Shown: positions 18,084 to 26,297, counted from the stretch's first letter. The stretch: DNA of 64,000 nucleotides from Enterococcus canis NBRC 100695 (GCF_001544375.1 NZ_BCQJ01000006.1:1-64000); one strand, 5' to 3'. Made by a program: numbers and translations. Notes: generated by a model not told the origin, from the sequence alone.

Positions 18084-18476
18084 TTATATTTTGAATTTGT
18101 CCTTCTGCAATTGCTTTTTGGAACGAACAATAAAGCCCAATCCGTAGCCAACCACCACCCATGGAACCACGAAAGTAAATAGAATAAAATACCAAAAGGC
18201 CTCATTGAAGCTGACCCAGTTGAACACTATCGATGCCAACAAAAGCAGACTCAACCCTGTCAGTAAGCCAGCAAATAATACTTGTTGCGAAGCTTGGCGC
18301 CAGAAGCAGGAAGCAATCAACAAAACAACTGAAATCAGACATAGTACATAACCCAGTAACTGATTATCATCCAACTTGAAGCCCATTCCAACGCCGGTAG
18401 CCGCATACAGCGCCCCAATATAAAGCAGCACCCATACGCCAAATGACACTTGAATCTTCCAAAAGCCCTTGATCAT
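18084..18476 (-). CDS. Hypothetical four-TM membrane protein
   Basis: 130 residues with four hydrophobic segments (about 8-28, 41-58, 67-85, 93-115) and a positively charged cytoplasmic tail (RSKKQLQKDKFK). GGAG at 8 nt before ATG 18476. No family recognised; monocistronic with its own terminator. Confidence 0.75.
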   Translation of the reverse strand: MIKGFWKIQVSFGVWVLLYIGALYAATGVGMGFKLDDNQLLGYVLCLISVVLLIASCFWRQASQQVLFAGLLTGLSLLLLASIVFNWVSFNEAFWYFILFTFVVPWVVVGYGLGFIVRSKKQLQKDKFKI

Positions 18477-18571
18477 TCCTTCATCTCCAATTCAGTAATC
18501 TTATGGATTATTTCTAAATCAGCGCAAAAAATGACGCCAGCTAAGACTTTTATTCTTTTTGATTTCTTCCC

Positions 18572-18600
18572 TTGTTTATGTAAAAAACGCTTTATATACT
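18572..18600 (+). promoter_or_regulatory. Promoter for the 69-residue membrane protein
   Basis: TTGTTT (18572-18577), 17-nt spacer, TATACT (18595-18600), followed 21 nt later by a GTG start with an AAAGGGGG ribosome binding site. Confidence 0.65.
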
Positions 18601-18620
18601 AATGGGAAAGGGGGCTACAA

Positions 18621-18830
18621 GTGAACCGTAAATTAACACTACAAAACATACTAACTAGTTCTTTTTTCGTCACCATTCTTATAGGAGCAGCCTTATTATC
18701 TCCTTACTTTCCTCACCACGAAACTCAGTTACTTTTCCTTGCATTCATCTTAATGGTTTTACGTATCCCGATAGTTAGCCTATTGTTGAAGTGGATCAAA
18801 ATGATTCAGCGTACACAATCACATAAATAG
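18621..18830 (+). CDS. Hypothetical two-TM small membrane protein
   Basis: 69 residues from a GTG start; AAAGGGGGC lies at the right distance and a good promoter precedes it. Two hydrophobic segments (about 13-32 and 38-57) and basic tail. No family recognised. Confidence 0.65.
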   Translation: MNRKLTLQNILTSSFFVTILIGAALLSPYFPHHETQLLFLAFILMVLRIPIVSLLLKWIKMIQRTQSHK

Positions 18831-19070
18831 CATCTCTTCTAACCATGTAATAGTCTTTTATGAAATATTTTACTCATAGCTCAAAAATTCATTAGCTTGT
18901 CTTAATTAAGAATTTTTCGTCTTGTCTTGAATGTAATTTTTCTTATTCTAGTCTTATTACAGGTAAAAAACAAGGCATTTTACAGAAGAACCCTTGCTTT
19001 TGTACCTATTTAAATTAATTTCAACGTGCTAAATCGTTTATGATTGCCTTTATGATATTTCCTAACAAAC

Positions 19071-19105
19071 AGCGTGCATCCCTTCATGAGATGCACGCTT
19101 TCTTT
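19071..19105 (+). terminator. Hairpin terminator
   Basis: Perfect 10-bp stem AGCGTGCATC / GATGCACGCT followed by TTCTTTT on +. It may terminate a long 3' extension of the 69-residue gene or an unannotated RNA. Confidence 0.6.
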
Positions 19106-19157
19106 TATCGTTCGCCTTATCCCGCCGTAAGTCCGAGGTACTAAAAAGACAAAATAA

Positions 19158-19179
19158 CCCACCGGCGGGGACCGGTGGG
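19158..19179. terminator. GC-rich hairpin directly before a tiny ORF
   Basis: Stem CCCACCGG / CCGGTGGG with a 6-nt loop. On minus it is followed by TTATTTTGTCTTTTT and could terminate a transcript leaving the TspO gene; on + it ends 2 nt before the AAGGAG of the ORF at 19192. Confidence 0.5.
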
Positions 19180-19191
19180 CAAGGAGTAAAA

Positions 19192-19266
19192 ATGAAAATG
19201 AAAAAAGTTTGTTGGGTAACTTATTGGGTACTGTTAGAATACCGTGACCCTGTGAACTTTTTATGA
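19192..19266 (+). CDS. Candidate 24-residue peptide
   Basis: ATG preceded by AAGGAG at 5 nt and immediately upstream a stable hairpin. Peptide begins MKMKKVCWVTYWVLLEY, a short basic and aromatic-hydrophobic peptide, ending at TGA 19264. No family recognised. Could be a small toxin-like or regulatory peptide, or chance; supported only by the ribosome binding site. Confidence 0.35.
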   Translation: MKMKKVCWVTYWVLLEYRDPVNFL

Positions 19267-19324
19267 CTGTTTTTTGCTGATTTCGCTATTTATTTTTAAA
19301 GAAAAGTAAGCGTCTTTCAACAGC

Positions 19325-19792
19325 TTAATTTTTTAATGCCAGACCAAATGACAGATACGTGGCATACAAACACCACACCAGATAAGGAACGAATAAGTAC
19401 ACAGCTATCATACTGATCCTAGCAAATTTCACGATACAAAGAACGATCGCAACAACTAACAGTGCGCTAATCCAGGTTGCCAGCCAAAAATGGTCGGCCC
19501 CAAAGAAGACAATACTCCAGATAAAATTCAATACTTGCTGAATCACGAACCAAACTAAAGCAGTTTGTTTCATGCTAGTCGACGCATCTTTAGAAGTCAA
19601 AATAAAGTATAGCGCTGTCCCAATACACGCATACAAAATAATCCAAATAACGCCAACAATGCTTCCCGGAGGTGCCAAAAATGGTTTGTTCAAGACTTCG
19701 TATTTCGCGGCAATATCACCAGCAAAATAGCTCGATACCATGCCAGTGGCTTCCACTCCGAGAACACATGCCAGCCAAATCAAAAATTTCAT
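19325..19792 (-). CDS. TspO/MBR-family membrane protein
   Basis: 155 residues and five membrane segments, the TspO/peripheral benzodiazepine receptor fold. The conserved KPFLAPPGSIVGVIWIILYACIGTALY matches its signature region. Bacterial TspO binds tetrapyrroles and is linked with stress responses. ATG 19792 has AAAGGAGG at 7 nt, so eight upstream in-frame codons are excluded. It follows the GlsB-like gene by 30 nt, probably one transcript. Confidence 0.88.
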   Translation of the reverse strand: MKFLIWLACVLGVEATGMVSSYFAGDIAAKYEVLNKPFLAPPGSIVGVIWIILYACIGTALYFILTSKDASTSMKQTALVWFVIQQVLNFIWSIVFFGADHFWLATWISALLVVAIVLCIVKFARISMIAVYLFVPYLVWCLYATYLSFGLALKN

Positions 19793-19822
19793 GCAAACCT
19801 CCTTTGCTATTGCCAACGAGCT

Positions 19823-20068
19823 CTATGCTTTACGTCCAAAAAAGAACGATACGACTGCTACCAAGATGACTGCGCCGATAATAGACGGAAAAATCGCCAT
19901 GCCCGCTAAAGACGGACCCCAGTGCCCTAAAAGCGATTGCCCAATAGCTGAACCAACTAGACCAGCAACGATGTTCGCAATAATCCCCATAGAAGCACCC
20001 TTACTAGTAATAGCACCCGCAATGGCACCAATAACGCCACCTACAATCAATGACCAAATCAAACCCAT
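19823..20068 (-). CDS. GlsB/YeaQ/YmgE-family stress membrane protein
   Basis: 81 residues, three hydrophobic glycine-rich helices (SLIVGGVIGAIAGAITSKGASMG, IVAGLVGSAIGQSLLG, AVILVAVVSFFFGRKA). This is the transglycosylase-associated small protein family, in enterococci linked with general stress. GGAGGGAAACGAAA upstream. Confidence 0.88.
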   Translation of the reverse strand: MGLIWSLIVGGVIGAIAGAITSKGASMGIIANIVAGLVGSAIGQSLLGHWGPSLAGMAIFPSIIGAVILVAVVSFFFGRKA

Positions 20069-20198
20069 TTTCGTTTCCTCCCTTCTTTTAAGAATTAAAA
20101 TATATTACGTTTTCCTATTACAAGCATACCGACATCCCACCCTTTTGGGAAATCAAACGACTTCATTTATCTTTTTTCTTCACGAAATCTCATAAAAA

Positions 20199-20243
20199 TG
20201 AAAAAAGTCATGATCCTTTCCAAAGAAAGTGACTCATGACTTT
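20199..20243 (-). terminator. Terminator of the DUF805 gene
   Basis: Long stem AAAAGTCATGA / TCATGACTTTT with a T-run on minus. Confidence 0.85.
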
Positions 20244-20266
20244 TCGTCTACATTTATACTACATTG

Positions 20267-20665
20267 TTAAGATAGCTCTGACTGATTAACTGGCCATCTA
20301 GTCTGTGACTTACTTGGCAAGATCAATGTGATGAAAATAATCAGATTCCCCACTAGTGGCAATAAATAGAATAAAATCCACCAGTTACTATGGTTGCGGT
20401 CATGAAGTCGTCTCGCCCGCACCGTAAAATTCGCCAACCAAATCAATAAATTCAGCAGCACAAAGATAACCGTGACCGTATTCCATTCCTTAATAATCGT
20501 GGTATCATCTGGCGTAAATTCCACATAACGTTGGATTCCCACCGCAAATGAATAAATAGCTACTACAAAATAATTAATCAACTGAGGCCACCAATACTGC
20601 CCCCGCCGTGCTGACGCATTCATAGTCGTCATATTCTGCCAATACTCTTTATATGCTTGAATCAT
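20267..20665 (-). CDS. DUF805 family membrane protein
   Basis: 132 residues. MIQAYKEYWQNMTTMNASARRGQYWW, several TM helices and the conserved RARRLHDRNHSNWW motif define DUF805. GGAGGTGTTTCTT precedes ATG 20665; the longer in-frame reading upstream is not used. Function of the family unknown. Confidence 0.88.
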   Translation of the reverse strand: MIQAYKEYWQNMTTMNASARRGQYWWPQLINYFVVAIYSFAVGIQRYVEFTPDDTTIIKEWNTVTVIFVLLNLLIWLANFTVRARRLHDRNHSNWWILFYLLPLVGNLIIFITLILPSKSQTRWPVNQSELS

Positions 20666-20720
20666 AAGAAACACCTCCAATTTAACTATCCCAAAATGTG
20701 GCGGAAGTGTCAAAAAACTT

Positions 20721-20746
20721 ATCTTATTCTTTTATCTTATTCTTTT
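20721..20746. repeat. Tandem 13-bp repeat
   Basis: ATCTTATTCTTTT occurs twice in direct succession upstream of the DUF805 gene. Meaning unclear. Confidence 0.6.
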
Positions 20747-20782
20747 CTACCACTCAGGCGTATCTGAATGAGCCTCTATTTT

Positions 20783-21040
20783 TCACTCTTTTGAGACAAG
20801 AGTACACCCGATTAAATTTGCTTTTGGAGTAAACAAAGCAGACTCAATTTTAGGAATCGAAAATGTTTGTTGAACACTAGAAATGGCATGATAAATCTCA
20901 TGAAATTTTTCTTTTACCCCAGTTACAATTTGACTTTGATTACTAACTCCTCCGCCAAGAACAATTTTTTCAAGTTCTAAAATCGTATGGAAACACTAGT
21001 GTTGCAAAGATTCCAGTCACTTCATAATCCTTGATTTACC
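20783..21040 (-). pseudogene. ROK-family sugar kinase, C-terminal remnant
   Basis: Minus-strand translation gives LEKIVLGGGVSNQSQIV and a C-terminal tail ending SKE at TGA 20783, the typical ROK/glucokinase C-terminus. Upstream, KDYEVTGIFATLVFPYDF is in another frame, so there is a frameshift near 20980. The remaining 200 or so N-terminal residues are missing; similarity stops where the IS4-like fragment starts. Confidence 0.75.
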
Positions 21041-21114
21041 GCTATTCAACAACAAAAAAGTCCTTTATACTACTCTTGGATGACTTATCCAAGACCAATA
21101 AAAAGGACTCAAGC

Positions 21115-21515
21115 ATGGATAAGTATAACGCAAAAACATCTTTTCAGAAATGGTTTTCTGCAGTTAATTTTGAAGAATTATCTGCTGAAACCCAAAATTG
21201 GATTTCTCAATTTGATGCTTACAGTAAAAAACTGGATTTCACTACCGCAATCAAAATTCTATTACACGCTGTGTATGAAGAACTGCCAGGCTTTCGCAAA
21301 ATGGATAGTGCCTTTATAGATCGCCGACTTTGTGAAGAAATCGGCATTGACTCGCTATGTTATAGCTCGCTCTCTCGCAAGACAGCTGAAATCAGCCAGG
21401 AAGTGCTAATGGAAATCTTTATTCAATTGACCCGAAAAGCGGCAAATGAACGACCAAGTTCAAAAACAACTAGTCTTCAACTCGTCGATTCGACAACGAT
21501 TCCACTGAATAAAAC
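21115..21515 (+). pseudogene. IS4-family transposase, N-terminal fragment
   Basis: About 133 codons from ATG 21115: MDKYNAKTSFQKWFSAVNF, then LQLVDSTTIPLNK with the first catalytic Asp of the DDE triad in VDSTT. The rest of the catalytic domain is gone; past about 21515 the reading frame runs into unrelated sequence and the terminator of the neighbouring operon. It adjoins the broken ROK gene, so an insertion followed by deletion is likely. Terminal inverted repeats were not found. Confidence 0.7.
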
Positions 21516-21586
21516 CTGTCTTTCAAATTTTTGCGAAATTTCGGCTTATTTTCGAAGAAGCTGCTTCTTTAATACCGTTTATTCAG

Positions 21587-21628
21587 AAAAGGGGGATGTG
21601 ACAAGACTTCTGTCACGCCCCCTTCTTT
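21587..21628 (-). terminator. Terminator of the PTS/M81 operon
   Basis: Minus strand: AAGGGGGCGTGAC / GTCACATCCCCCTT with T-rich end, 10 nt after the M81 stop codon. Confidence 0.85.
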
Positions 21629-21636
21629 CCTATTTT

Positions 21637-23142
21637 TTAACTCGCCCCTACTTCACAAATCATCGGAAAACTTCCCTTTTCATAACCTTCCCATGGTACA
21701 TCTAGTGGATCATAAGGAAACATCGGGCGCTTTATTTCGTGAAATACGAGTTTTTCGGTTGCTTGCTGGGTGGGGCCATCGGTTAATACCATCATCGCTT
21801 CTCCGTATGCTGCAAATTCTGGCGAAATATAGCCTTGTTTAACGACGAAGATGTCAAAGTCAGCTATCGGGCAATTGGCATAATCGAACTGCTTCAACTC
21901 TGTAAAGCTGACGGCTTCCCGTTCAAAAAGAATGGTGATTGCTGTGTCTAATGGTTGAAATCCGATGACTTTTCCTTGATGAGGATTATCGACGAAGTCA
22001 TCACTGACAATCCCTTCCGAAACTTTTTTACCTGTTAGGGTTAAGATAGGAGAGCGTGTAGCACCGGTTCCCACTAGCAGTGTGACCGTCTCGCCAACTG
22101 TACAAGCTTCTAATTGCGTCACTGCCTCTGGGACAATAATACCAGCAAACAGTGTCTTTTGGTTTGCTAAAATCGGATCTTGTAAAAAGGCTTGTAAGAG
22201 TTGTGTGCTAGAGCCATCACTACCGGCGCCACAGTTATCACCCGAATCGGTCAAAAATGAAGGGAACTTTTGTGTATCGCGTGCCAGTCTTAGAGCTGTC
22301 GCGACATCGCCATATTGGCCGTGATAATGGAATTGATAGCGAGCGCGCAAGATATAATCTGCTAATTCTTTTGCTTTCCTTTCAGCAAAAGGGAGGTCAG
22401 CTACTGTCATGGGAACAACAGATACGGCGCACCCTAACTTATCACTGTCGTGCCGCACATAACCTACATGAAAAGATGCACACCGTATGCGCGTATCTTG
22501 TTCTAAGGCGTCTAATTTGTGGTTAATGGTTGCAACAGGTTCATCAAACGAAACGGAACGTTCACCACCTACCATTAGCGGTAACTTTATACAAACAGGA
22601 TGAGGATGTCGTTCGTTTACTTCTAACATCTGACAAAAATCCTCTGCTGCCTTTTCAAAGGTTTCTTGAATATCGATATGAGGCGAATGACGGTAACAGC
22701 AGACATATTGAAGCGACTGTGTAAATTCCGAAGTTACATTGCCATGAGGATCCATTACGACCGCAATTGGCATCCTTTCTCCCACTAACTGCCGAATCTC
22801 ACGCAAAATGACATGCTCTCCTGAAAACTCTGGCAACTCACGTACTTTACTTGCACCATGTAAATAGAGGAAAATACCATCAAGCTCAGATAAATGAGCG
22901 CGAATATCTGCCAAAATTGTGGCTAAGATTTCGTCAAAGGTTGCTTTTTCAATCAAACCGCCAGGATGACCATTGGCATAAAGTGTGGGGATTAACTCAA
23001 TCTTATGACGGGCAAAAATGGGCGTCACCCCGATTCGCTCCAAAGCCTCAGTTCCCTTATAGAACAGGAAGTTTTCTTTTTTCATCGTTTCATTGGTATG
23101 CTCATTACTTTCTGAATTGAAAAAACCTGCCAGCACTTTCAT
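21637..23142 (-). CDS. M81-family metallopeptidase (MlrC-like)
   Basis: 501 residues. Same family as microcystinase C (MlrC), zinc hydrolases that cleave small linear or unusual peptides. Visible motifs: MDPHGN (D131, H133), YRHSPHID (H152, H155), C-terminal domain with GDNCGAGSDGSS and GQGDFVDNPHQGK-like turns. ATG overlaps the PTS IIB stop as ATGA with GGAGG upstream. Placed at the end of a PTS operon, so it may act on an imported amide- or peptide-linked sugar; substrate unknown. Confidence 0.88.
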   Translation of the reverse strand: MKVLAGFFNSESNEHTNETMKKENFLFYKGTEALERIGVTPIFARHKIELIPTLYANGHPGGLIEKATFDEILATILADIRAHLSELDGIFLYLHGASKVRELPEFSGEHVILREIRQLVGERMPIAVVMDPHGNVTSEFTQSLQYVCCYRHSPHIDIQETFEKAAEDFCQMLEVNERHPHPVCIKLPLMVGGERSVSFDEPVATINHKLDALEQDTRIRCASFHVGYVRHDSDKLGCAVSVVPMTVADLPFAERKAKELADYILRARYQFHYHGQYGDVATALRLARDTQKFPSFLTDSGDNCGAGSDGSSTQLLQAFLQDPILANQKTLFAGIIVPEAVTQLEACTVGETVTLLVGTGATRSPILTLTGKKVSEGIVSDDFVDNPHQGKVIGFQPLDTAITILFEREAVSFTELKQFDYANCPIADFDIFVVKQGYISPEFAAYGEAMMVLTDGPTQQATEKLVFHEIKRPMFPYDPLDVPWEGYEKGSFPMICEVGAS

Positions 23143-23447
23143 CGTTTCGCCTCCACGACTTGATTCATCTTACGATAGATCGTTTCAGCATTCATTAAGC
23201 CAAAATCTTGTGAAGATAAAATCATAATAGGGATTTCGGCCGGCACTTCTTGACGAATCGCTTGCGCCGCATACTTGATTTGAGGAGCCAATAAGACTAA
23301 ATCTTTTCCTAATGAAACTTTGCCAGCTGACTCTAATCCTACTGCTTCGATATCCAAATTGGCTGCTTTTTTCTGCGCTTCTTTTGCTAACTTTTTACAT
23401 AAAATCGCTGTACTCATCCCTGCTTGGCAAACTAACAATGCTTTCAT
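23139..23447 (-). CDS. PTS IIB, lactose/cellobiose family
   Basis: 102 residues. MKALLVCQAGMSTAIL carries the phosphorylated Cys (C7) of the cellobiose-type IIB fold. ATG 23447 has AAGGAGG at a good distance. It passes phosphate from IIA to the sugar bound by IIC encoded next to it. Confidence 0.92.
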   Translation of the reverse strand: MKALLVCQAGMSTAILCKKLAKEAQKKAANLDIEAVGLESAGKVSLGKDLVLLAPQIKYAAQAIRQEVPAEIPIMILSSQDFGLMNAETIYRKMNQVVEAKR

Positions 23448-23460
23448 TTCTTTTTCCTCC

Positions 23461-24804
23461 TTATAACACTTCAATCGCTTCGTCTAACGTGTGCACTTCT
23501 TGTTGTTCTTCGGCTAGTTTTTCTTTTTCAAACATGCGATAAAACGGATAATAAACCGCCATATTGGCAATAATACAGACAATCGTCAACCCTAGTGCGC
23601 GTGGGTCTAAACTCGATAGCACTTGCCCCAAACCAACTGGTACCGTTGAACTGACATTCATCACAGTCCGGTGCACCAGTCCAACACTCATCGCACCGTA
23701 ACAAAGAAAGATATTCACCACTTGCGCACCTAAAAATGGCAAAAGAAAAATAGGATTCAGGACTATTGGCAAGCCAAATAGAATAGGTTCGTTAATGCCA
23801 AAAATTCCTGGCACAATCGCAAGTTTTGCCACAGTCCGTATCTGTATCGACTTACTTCTCATCATCAACAGCACCAAGCCTAACGTAGCTCCACCACCGC
23901 CGATAGCAACAAAATTAAAATAGAAAGATGACGTGACAATTCGAGGCAACTCACTAAGAGGTGTTCCCACCGCAAAAGCCGCTGCGTTTTCCAACGTATT
24001 CGCATCAAAGGAAGGCATGACAACCGATAAGATGGCACTACTGTGAATGCCGAACCACCAACCGATTTGCGAAATGACTGATGCCAGCGACACACCAAAA
24101 ACGGTATCCACAGCGATATTTAACGGTTGTCCGATCATCATCATCAGCTGTGGAAAAGAGGTGGCGAAGACTTCTGCTAGTACAAGACGAATACTCCCCA
24201 TGAAAAGAAAAACACAAGCAAGAGGAACTAATGCGCTAATCGATTCTTTTAAAGAAGCTGGCACCGTGTCGGGAAAATCAATCGACCCTACTTTTTTCCG
24301 AACCAAAAAATGATAAAACTCTACCGAAATGAAGGTCGTAAGAATTGCGGAAAATAAACCCGTCCCACCAAAATAGGTCGTATCCCAATGCCAGTCAACA
24401 TACTGGCTATTGACTAAAAGGAACGAAACAAAAGCAACTAACATAGTCATAAAGACATTCATTCGCTGCTTAATAGCAGTATTGTAGGCAATTGCTAAAC
24501 TCAAATAAATCCCCTGGCTCCCTAACGTAATGCCAAAGAGAAAATTCAGATGGGGACCGTACACTTCGGCAAGCTCTGCCCATTTTTTCATAAATGGATA
24601 GAAAAAGTCTTGCGGATTTAAGACATGATAGTCCACAATCGGCTGCGAGAGAATCAGCGCAAAAGAACCAATTAGGATTAATGGTAAAATCGTCATAAAC
24701 GATGTAGCAATCACCACCAAATAGCGGTTACTGGCAAGTTTTCCTGCTACTGGCGAAAGTGTTTTTTCTAAACCGTGAGACATTTTTTCTAACGCTTTAC
24801 GCAT
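23461..24804 (-). CDS. PTS IIC, cellobiose family
   Basis: 447 residues and about ten membrane segments. Conserved IIC regions: LSPVAGKLASNRYL, IGWWFGIHSSAILS, and GINEPILFGLPIVLNP, the substrate-binding motif. Start chosen at ATG 24804 (MRKALEKM), since GGGAGGG lies 7 nt from it and only 1-2 nt from ATG 24810. Overlaps the IIA stop by 8 nt. Confidence 0.9.
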   Translation of the reverse strand: MRKALEKMSHGLEKTLSPVAGKLASNRYLVVIATSFMTILPLILIGSFALILSQPIVDYHVLNPQDFFYPFMKKWAELAEVYGPHLNFLFGITLGSQGIYLSLAIAYNTAIKQRMNVFMTMLVAFVSFLLVNSQYVDWHWDTTYFGGTGLFSAILTTFISVEFYHFLVRKKVGSIDFPDTVPASLKESISALVPLACVFLFMGSIRLVLAEVFATSFPQLMMMIGQPLNIAVDTVFGVSLASVISQIGWWFGIHSSAILSVVMPSFDANTLENAAAFAVGTPLSELPRIVTSSFYFNFVAIGGGGATLGLVLLMMRSKSIQIRTVAKLAIVPGIFGINEPILFGLPIVLNPIFLLPFLGAQVVNIFLCYGAMSVGLVHRTVMNVSSTVPVGLGQVLSSLDPRALGLTIVCIIANMAVYYPFYRMFEKEKLAEEQQEVHTLDEAIEVL

Positions 24805-25111
24805 GGACATTCCCTCCCTGTAATAACAACTCACAGTAGCGTCCCCATGAAATGGCAATCGTCAAATGGTCTTGGGCATGGGACATAATCACGGAATAAG
24901 GAACCTCTTCTTCATTCGCCTCCGCCTGAATCAATTTCGTTTGCAGTGTATGCACCTGCGCCAACAGTGCCTGCCCTGCCTTAATAGACTCCTCAGCTGC
25001 CTCCTTTTCGTCTGTCAAATACAGCCGAGCACCTTCGAAGAAATAATCAAATGCATCACCTGCCACTCCGATAATTTGAAATCCCATCATTTGTACTTCA
25101 TCTTTTGTCAT
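24797..25111 (-). CDS. PTS IIA, lactose/cellobiose family
   Basis: 104 residues. Helical IIA with phosphorylatable H78 in IMSHAQDHL. ATG 25111 overlaps the permease stop as ATGA, with GGAGG at 8 nt. The IIA-IIC-IIB order with no 6-phospho-glycosidase nearby is unusual for a sugar-catabolic PTS. Confidence 0.92.
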   Translation of the reverse strand: MTKDEVQMMGFQIIGVAGDAFDYFFEGARLYLTDEKEAAEESIKAGQALLAQVHTLQTKLIQAEANEEEVPYSVIMSHAQDHLTIAISWGRYCELLLQGGNVHA

Positions 25112-25980
25112 TCCGTTTTCCTCCATCCTAGTCTCACCATACTTGCCGCAAATACTGTGCTACCCGCAAAAATCCATATATACGCCCAACCTTCCGCTGC
25201 TTGCCACGGTTCGTGAAAGAAAAAAATCGAAACACCTAACATCAACAGCGGATTCAAATACTGTAAAATTGCTAAAACCGTTTGTGGCAATCGCACACTA
25301 GCTTCCATAAAAAGCACCAATGGAAGTGCTGTTACCACCCCACTCATCAACAAACCAACATTAATCGTCCACTTTGGTTGTAACAGAGGCATTCCACCTA
25401 TCATTAATAGCAACACAATAGGCAATAATAGAAACGTCTCAACCCACATCCGAATGAAAGGATGAATCTGCCCCTCTTTCTCTAACGCACCATAATACGC
25501 AACGGCTAGAGACATCACTAAGGGAATCAGCGCAAGTCTGGCTCCTAACAGACACTTCGTTATAATCCCGCCACACAAGAGTAAAATAGCCACCCATTGT
25601 CCCCGATTCAAGACTTCATGAAAACGGAAATAGCCAAAAAATACCGTAAACATTGGTGATAAAAAATAAGCAAAACTAGCTTCCGCCGTCTGGCCATGAC
25701 TCACACAAAAGATAAACGCCGCCCAGTTTAAGCCAATAGCACCAGCCGCTTTCAACAAATTTCGTTGCAGCGAAGGTTGCTGAAAAATCTGATACAGCTG
25801 TTCCTTCAAAAAAGCCCAGGGAAAGTAGCACATACAAAGTACCGTCATCACAAAAAATGCCCACAAAATCCGGTACCCTAACAACTCCCACGTATTAATC
25901 CCATCCAAATAGCGCCAAAAAAGTGGCAAAAAGCCCCAAATCGTATAGGTCACGACGCCATACATCAATCCTTTTCTCAA
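25108..25980 (-). CDS. RarD-like EamA-family permease
   Basis: 290 residues, ten hydrophobic segments, DMT superfamily. Begins MRKGLMYGVVTYTIWGFLPLFWR, the RarD N-terminus. The start is TTG 25980, with AGGAGGTGA at 6-7 nt and family-consistent residues from this codon; ATG 25965 would cut the first residues. First structural gene after the RAT/terminator leader. Substrate unknown. Confidence 0.85.
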   Translation of the reverse strand: MRKGLMYGVVTYTIWGFLPLFWRYLDGINTWELLGYRILWAFFVMTVLCMCYFPWAFLKEQLYQIFQQPSLQRNLLKAAGAIGLNWAAFIFCVSHGQTAEASFAYFLSPMFTVFFGYFRFHEVLNRGQWVAILLLCGGIITKCLLGARLALIPLVMSLAVAYYGALEKEGQIHPFIRMWVETFLLLPIVLLLMIGGMPLLQPKWTINVGLLMSGVVTALPLVLFMEASVRLPQTVLAILQYLNPLLMLGVSIFFFHEPWQAAEGWAYIWIFAGSTVFAASMVRLGWRKTE

Positions 25981-25995
25981 CTATTCACCTCCTAA

Positions 25996-26041
25996 CAAAA
26001 ACAGGCTTGCCCCCTCCAATTAATGGATAGGATCAAGCCTG
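25996..26041 (-). terminator. Leader terminator of the rarD-PTS-M81 operon
   Basis: Minus strand CAGGCTTG / CAAGCCTG followed by TTTTTG, between the CAT-domain gene and the permease. The ascending arm overlaps the RAT-like sequence at 26032-26060, the layout of a BglG/LicT-controlled attenuator. Confidence 0.7.
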
Positions 26042-26060
26042 CCGAACAGTCACTCTCTCT
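26032..26060 (-). promoter_or_regulatory. RAT-like antiterminator sequence
   Basis: Minus strand reads GTGACTG-TTCG-GCAGGC and ends ATCC, starting right after the CAT gene stop. The canonical RAT at 63893-63921 in this window has GTTACTG-loop-GCAGGC and ends ACC, in the same place relative to stop codon and terminator. The 5' GG of the consensus is replaced by AG, so the lower stem is weaker. RAT assignment is inference. Confidence 0.5.
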
Positions 26061-26216
26061 TCATTCTTGTTTTTGAAATACTTTTTCCACCCCTTCGTGA
26101 TTTACCCACTCTCCTTTCTTTCGGCCAAAACCAATCCCACGCCCCACCAAGATGAGTTCTTTTTCTCCCGCAACAACCATTACTGCGTTACTACAAAGTA
26201 CTTTGATGATTTTCAT
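26061..26216 (-). CDS. Stand-alone CAT RNA-binding domain (LicT/SacY-type antiterminator)
   Basis: 51 residues: MKIIKVLCSNAVMVV then ELILVGRGIGFGRKKG and VEKVF, the full-length CAT domain of the BglG/LicT/SacY family, ending at a natural stop. The two PRD domains that make these proteins respond to PTS phosphorylation are absent. GGAGGGCGAATCC precedes ATG 26216. Isolated CAT domains of SacY and LicT are known to be active antiterminators, so it may be a functional minimal regulator of the downstream PTS operon, or a truncated relic. Confidence 0.8.
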   Translation of the reverse strand: MKIIKVLCSNAVMVVAGEKELILVGRGIGFGRKKGEWVNHEGVEKVFQKQE

Positions 26217-26264
26217 GGATTCGCCCTCCTTATTTTGAATAGAAAGCTCGCTTTTTGAACCAAA

Positions 26265-26297
26265 CAAAAAAGGTATCGGACTTTTGCCCAATACCTT
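26265..26297 (-). terminator. Terminator/attenuator before the CAT gene
   Basis: Stem AAGGTATTGGGC / GTCCGATACCTT with an AAAA loop, followed by TTTTTTG on minus, 49 nt upstream of ATG 26216. Either ends an upstream transcript or attenuates the CAT gene itself. Confidence 0.75.

Larger units (their letters stand above)
18831..19324. other. Intergenic region with terminator, hairpin and tiny ORF
   Basis: No gene of normal size. Contains the hairpins at 19071 and 19158 and the 24-codon ORF at 19192, described separately. The rest (18840-19060) is AT-rich with nothing I can name. Confidence 0.6.

Noticed and set aside
21031-21114. N-terminal extension of the transposase reading frame
   Set aside because: ATG 21115 fits the transposase N-terminus; the upstream codons have no ribosome binding site.
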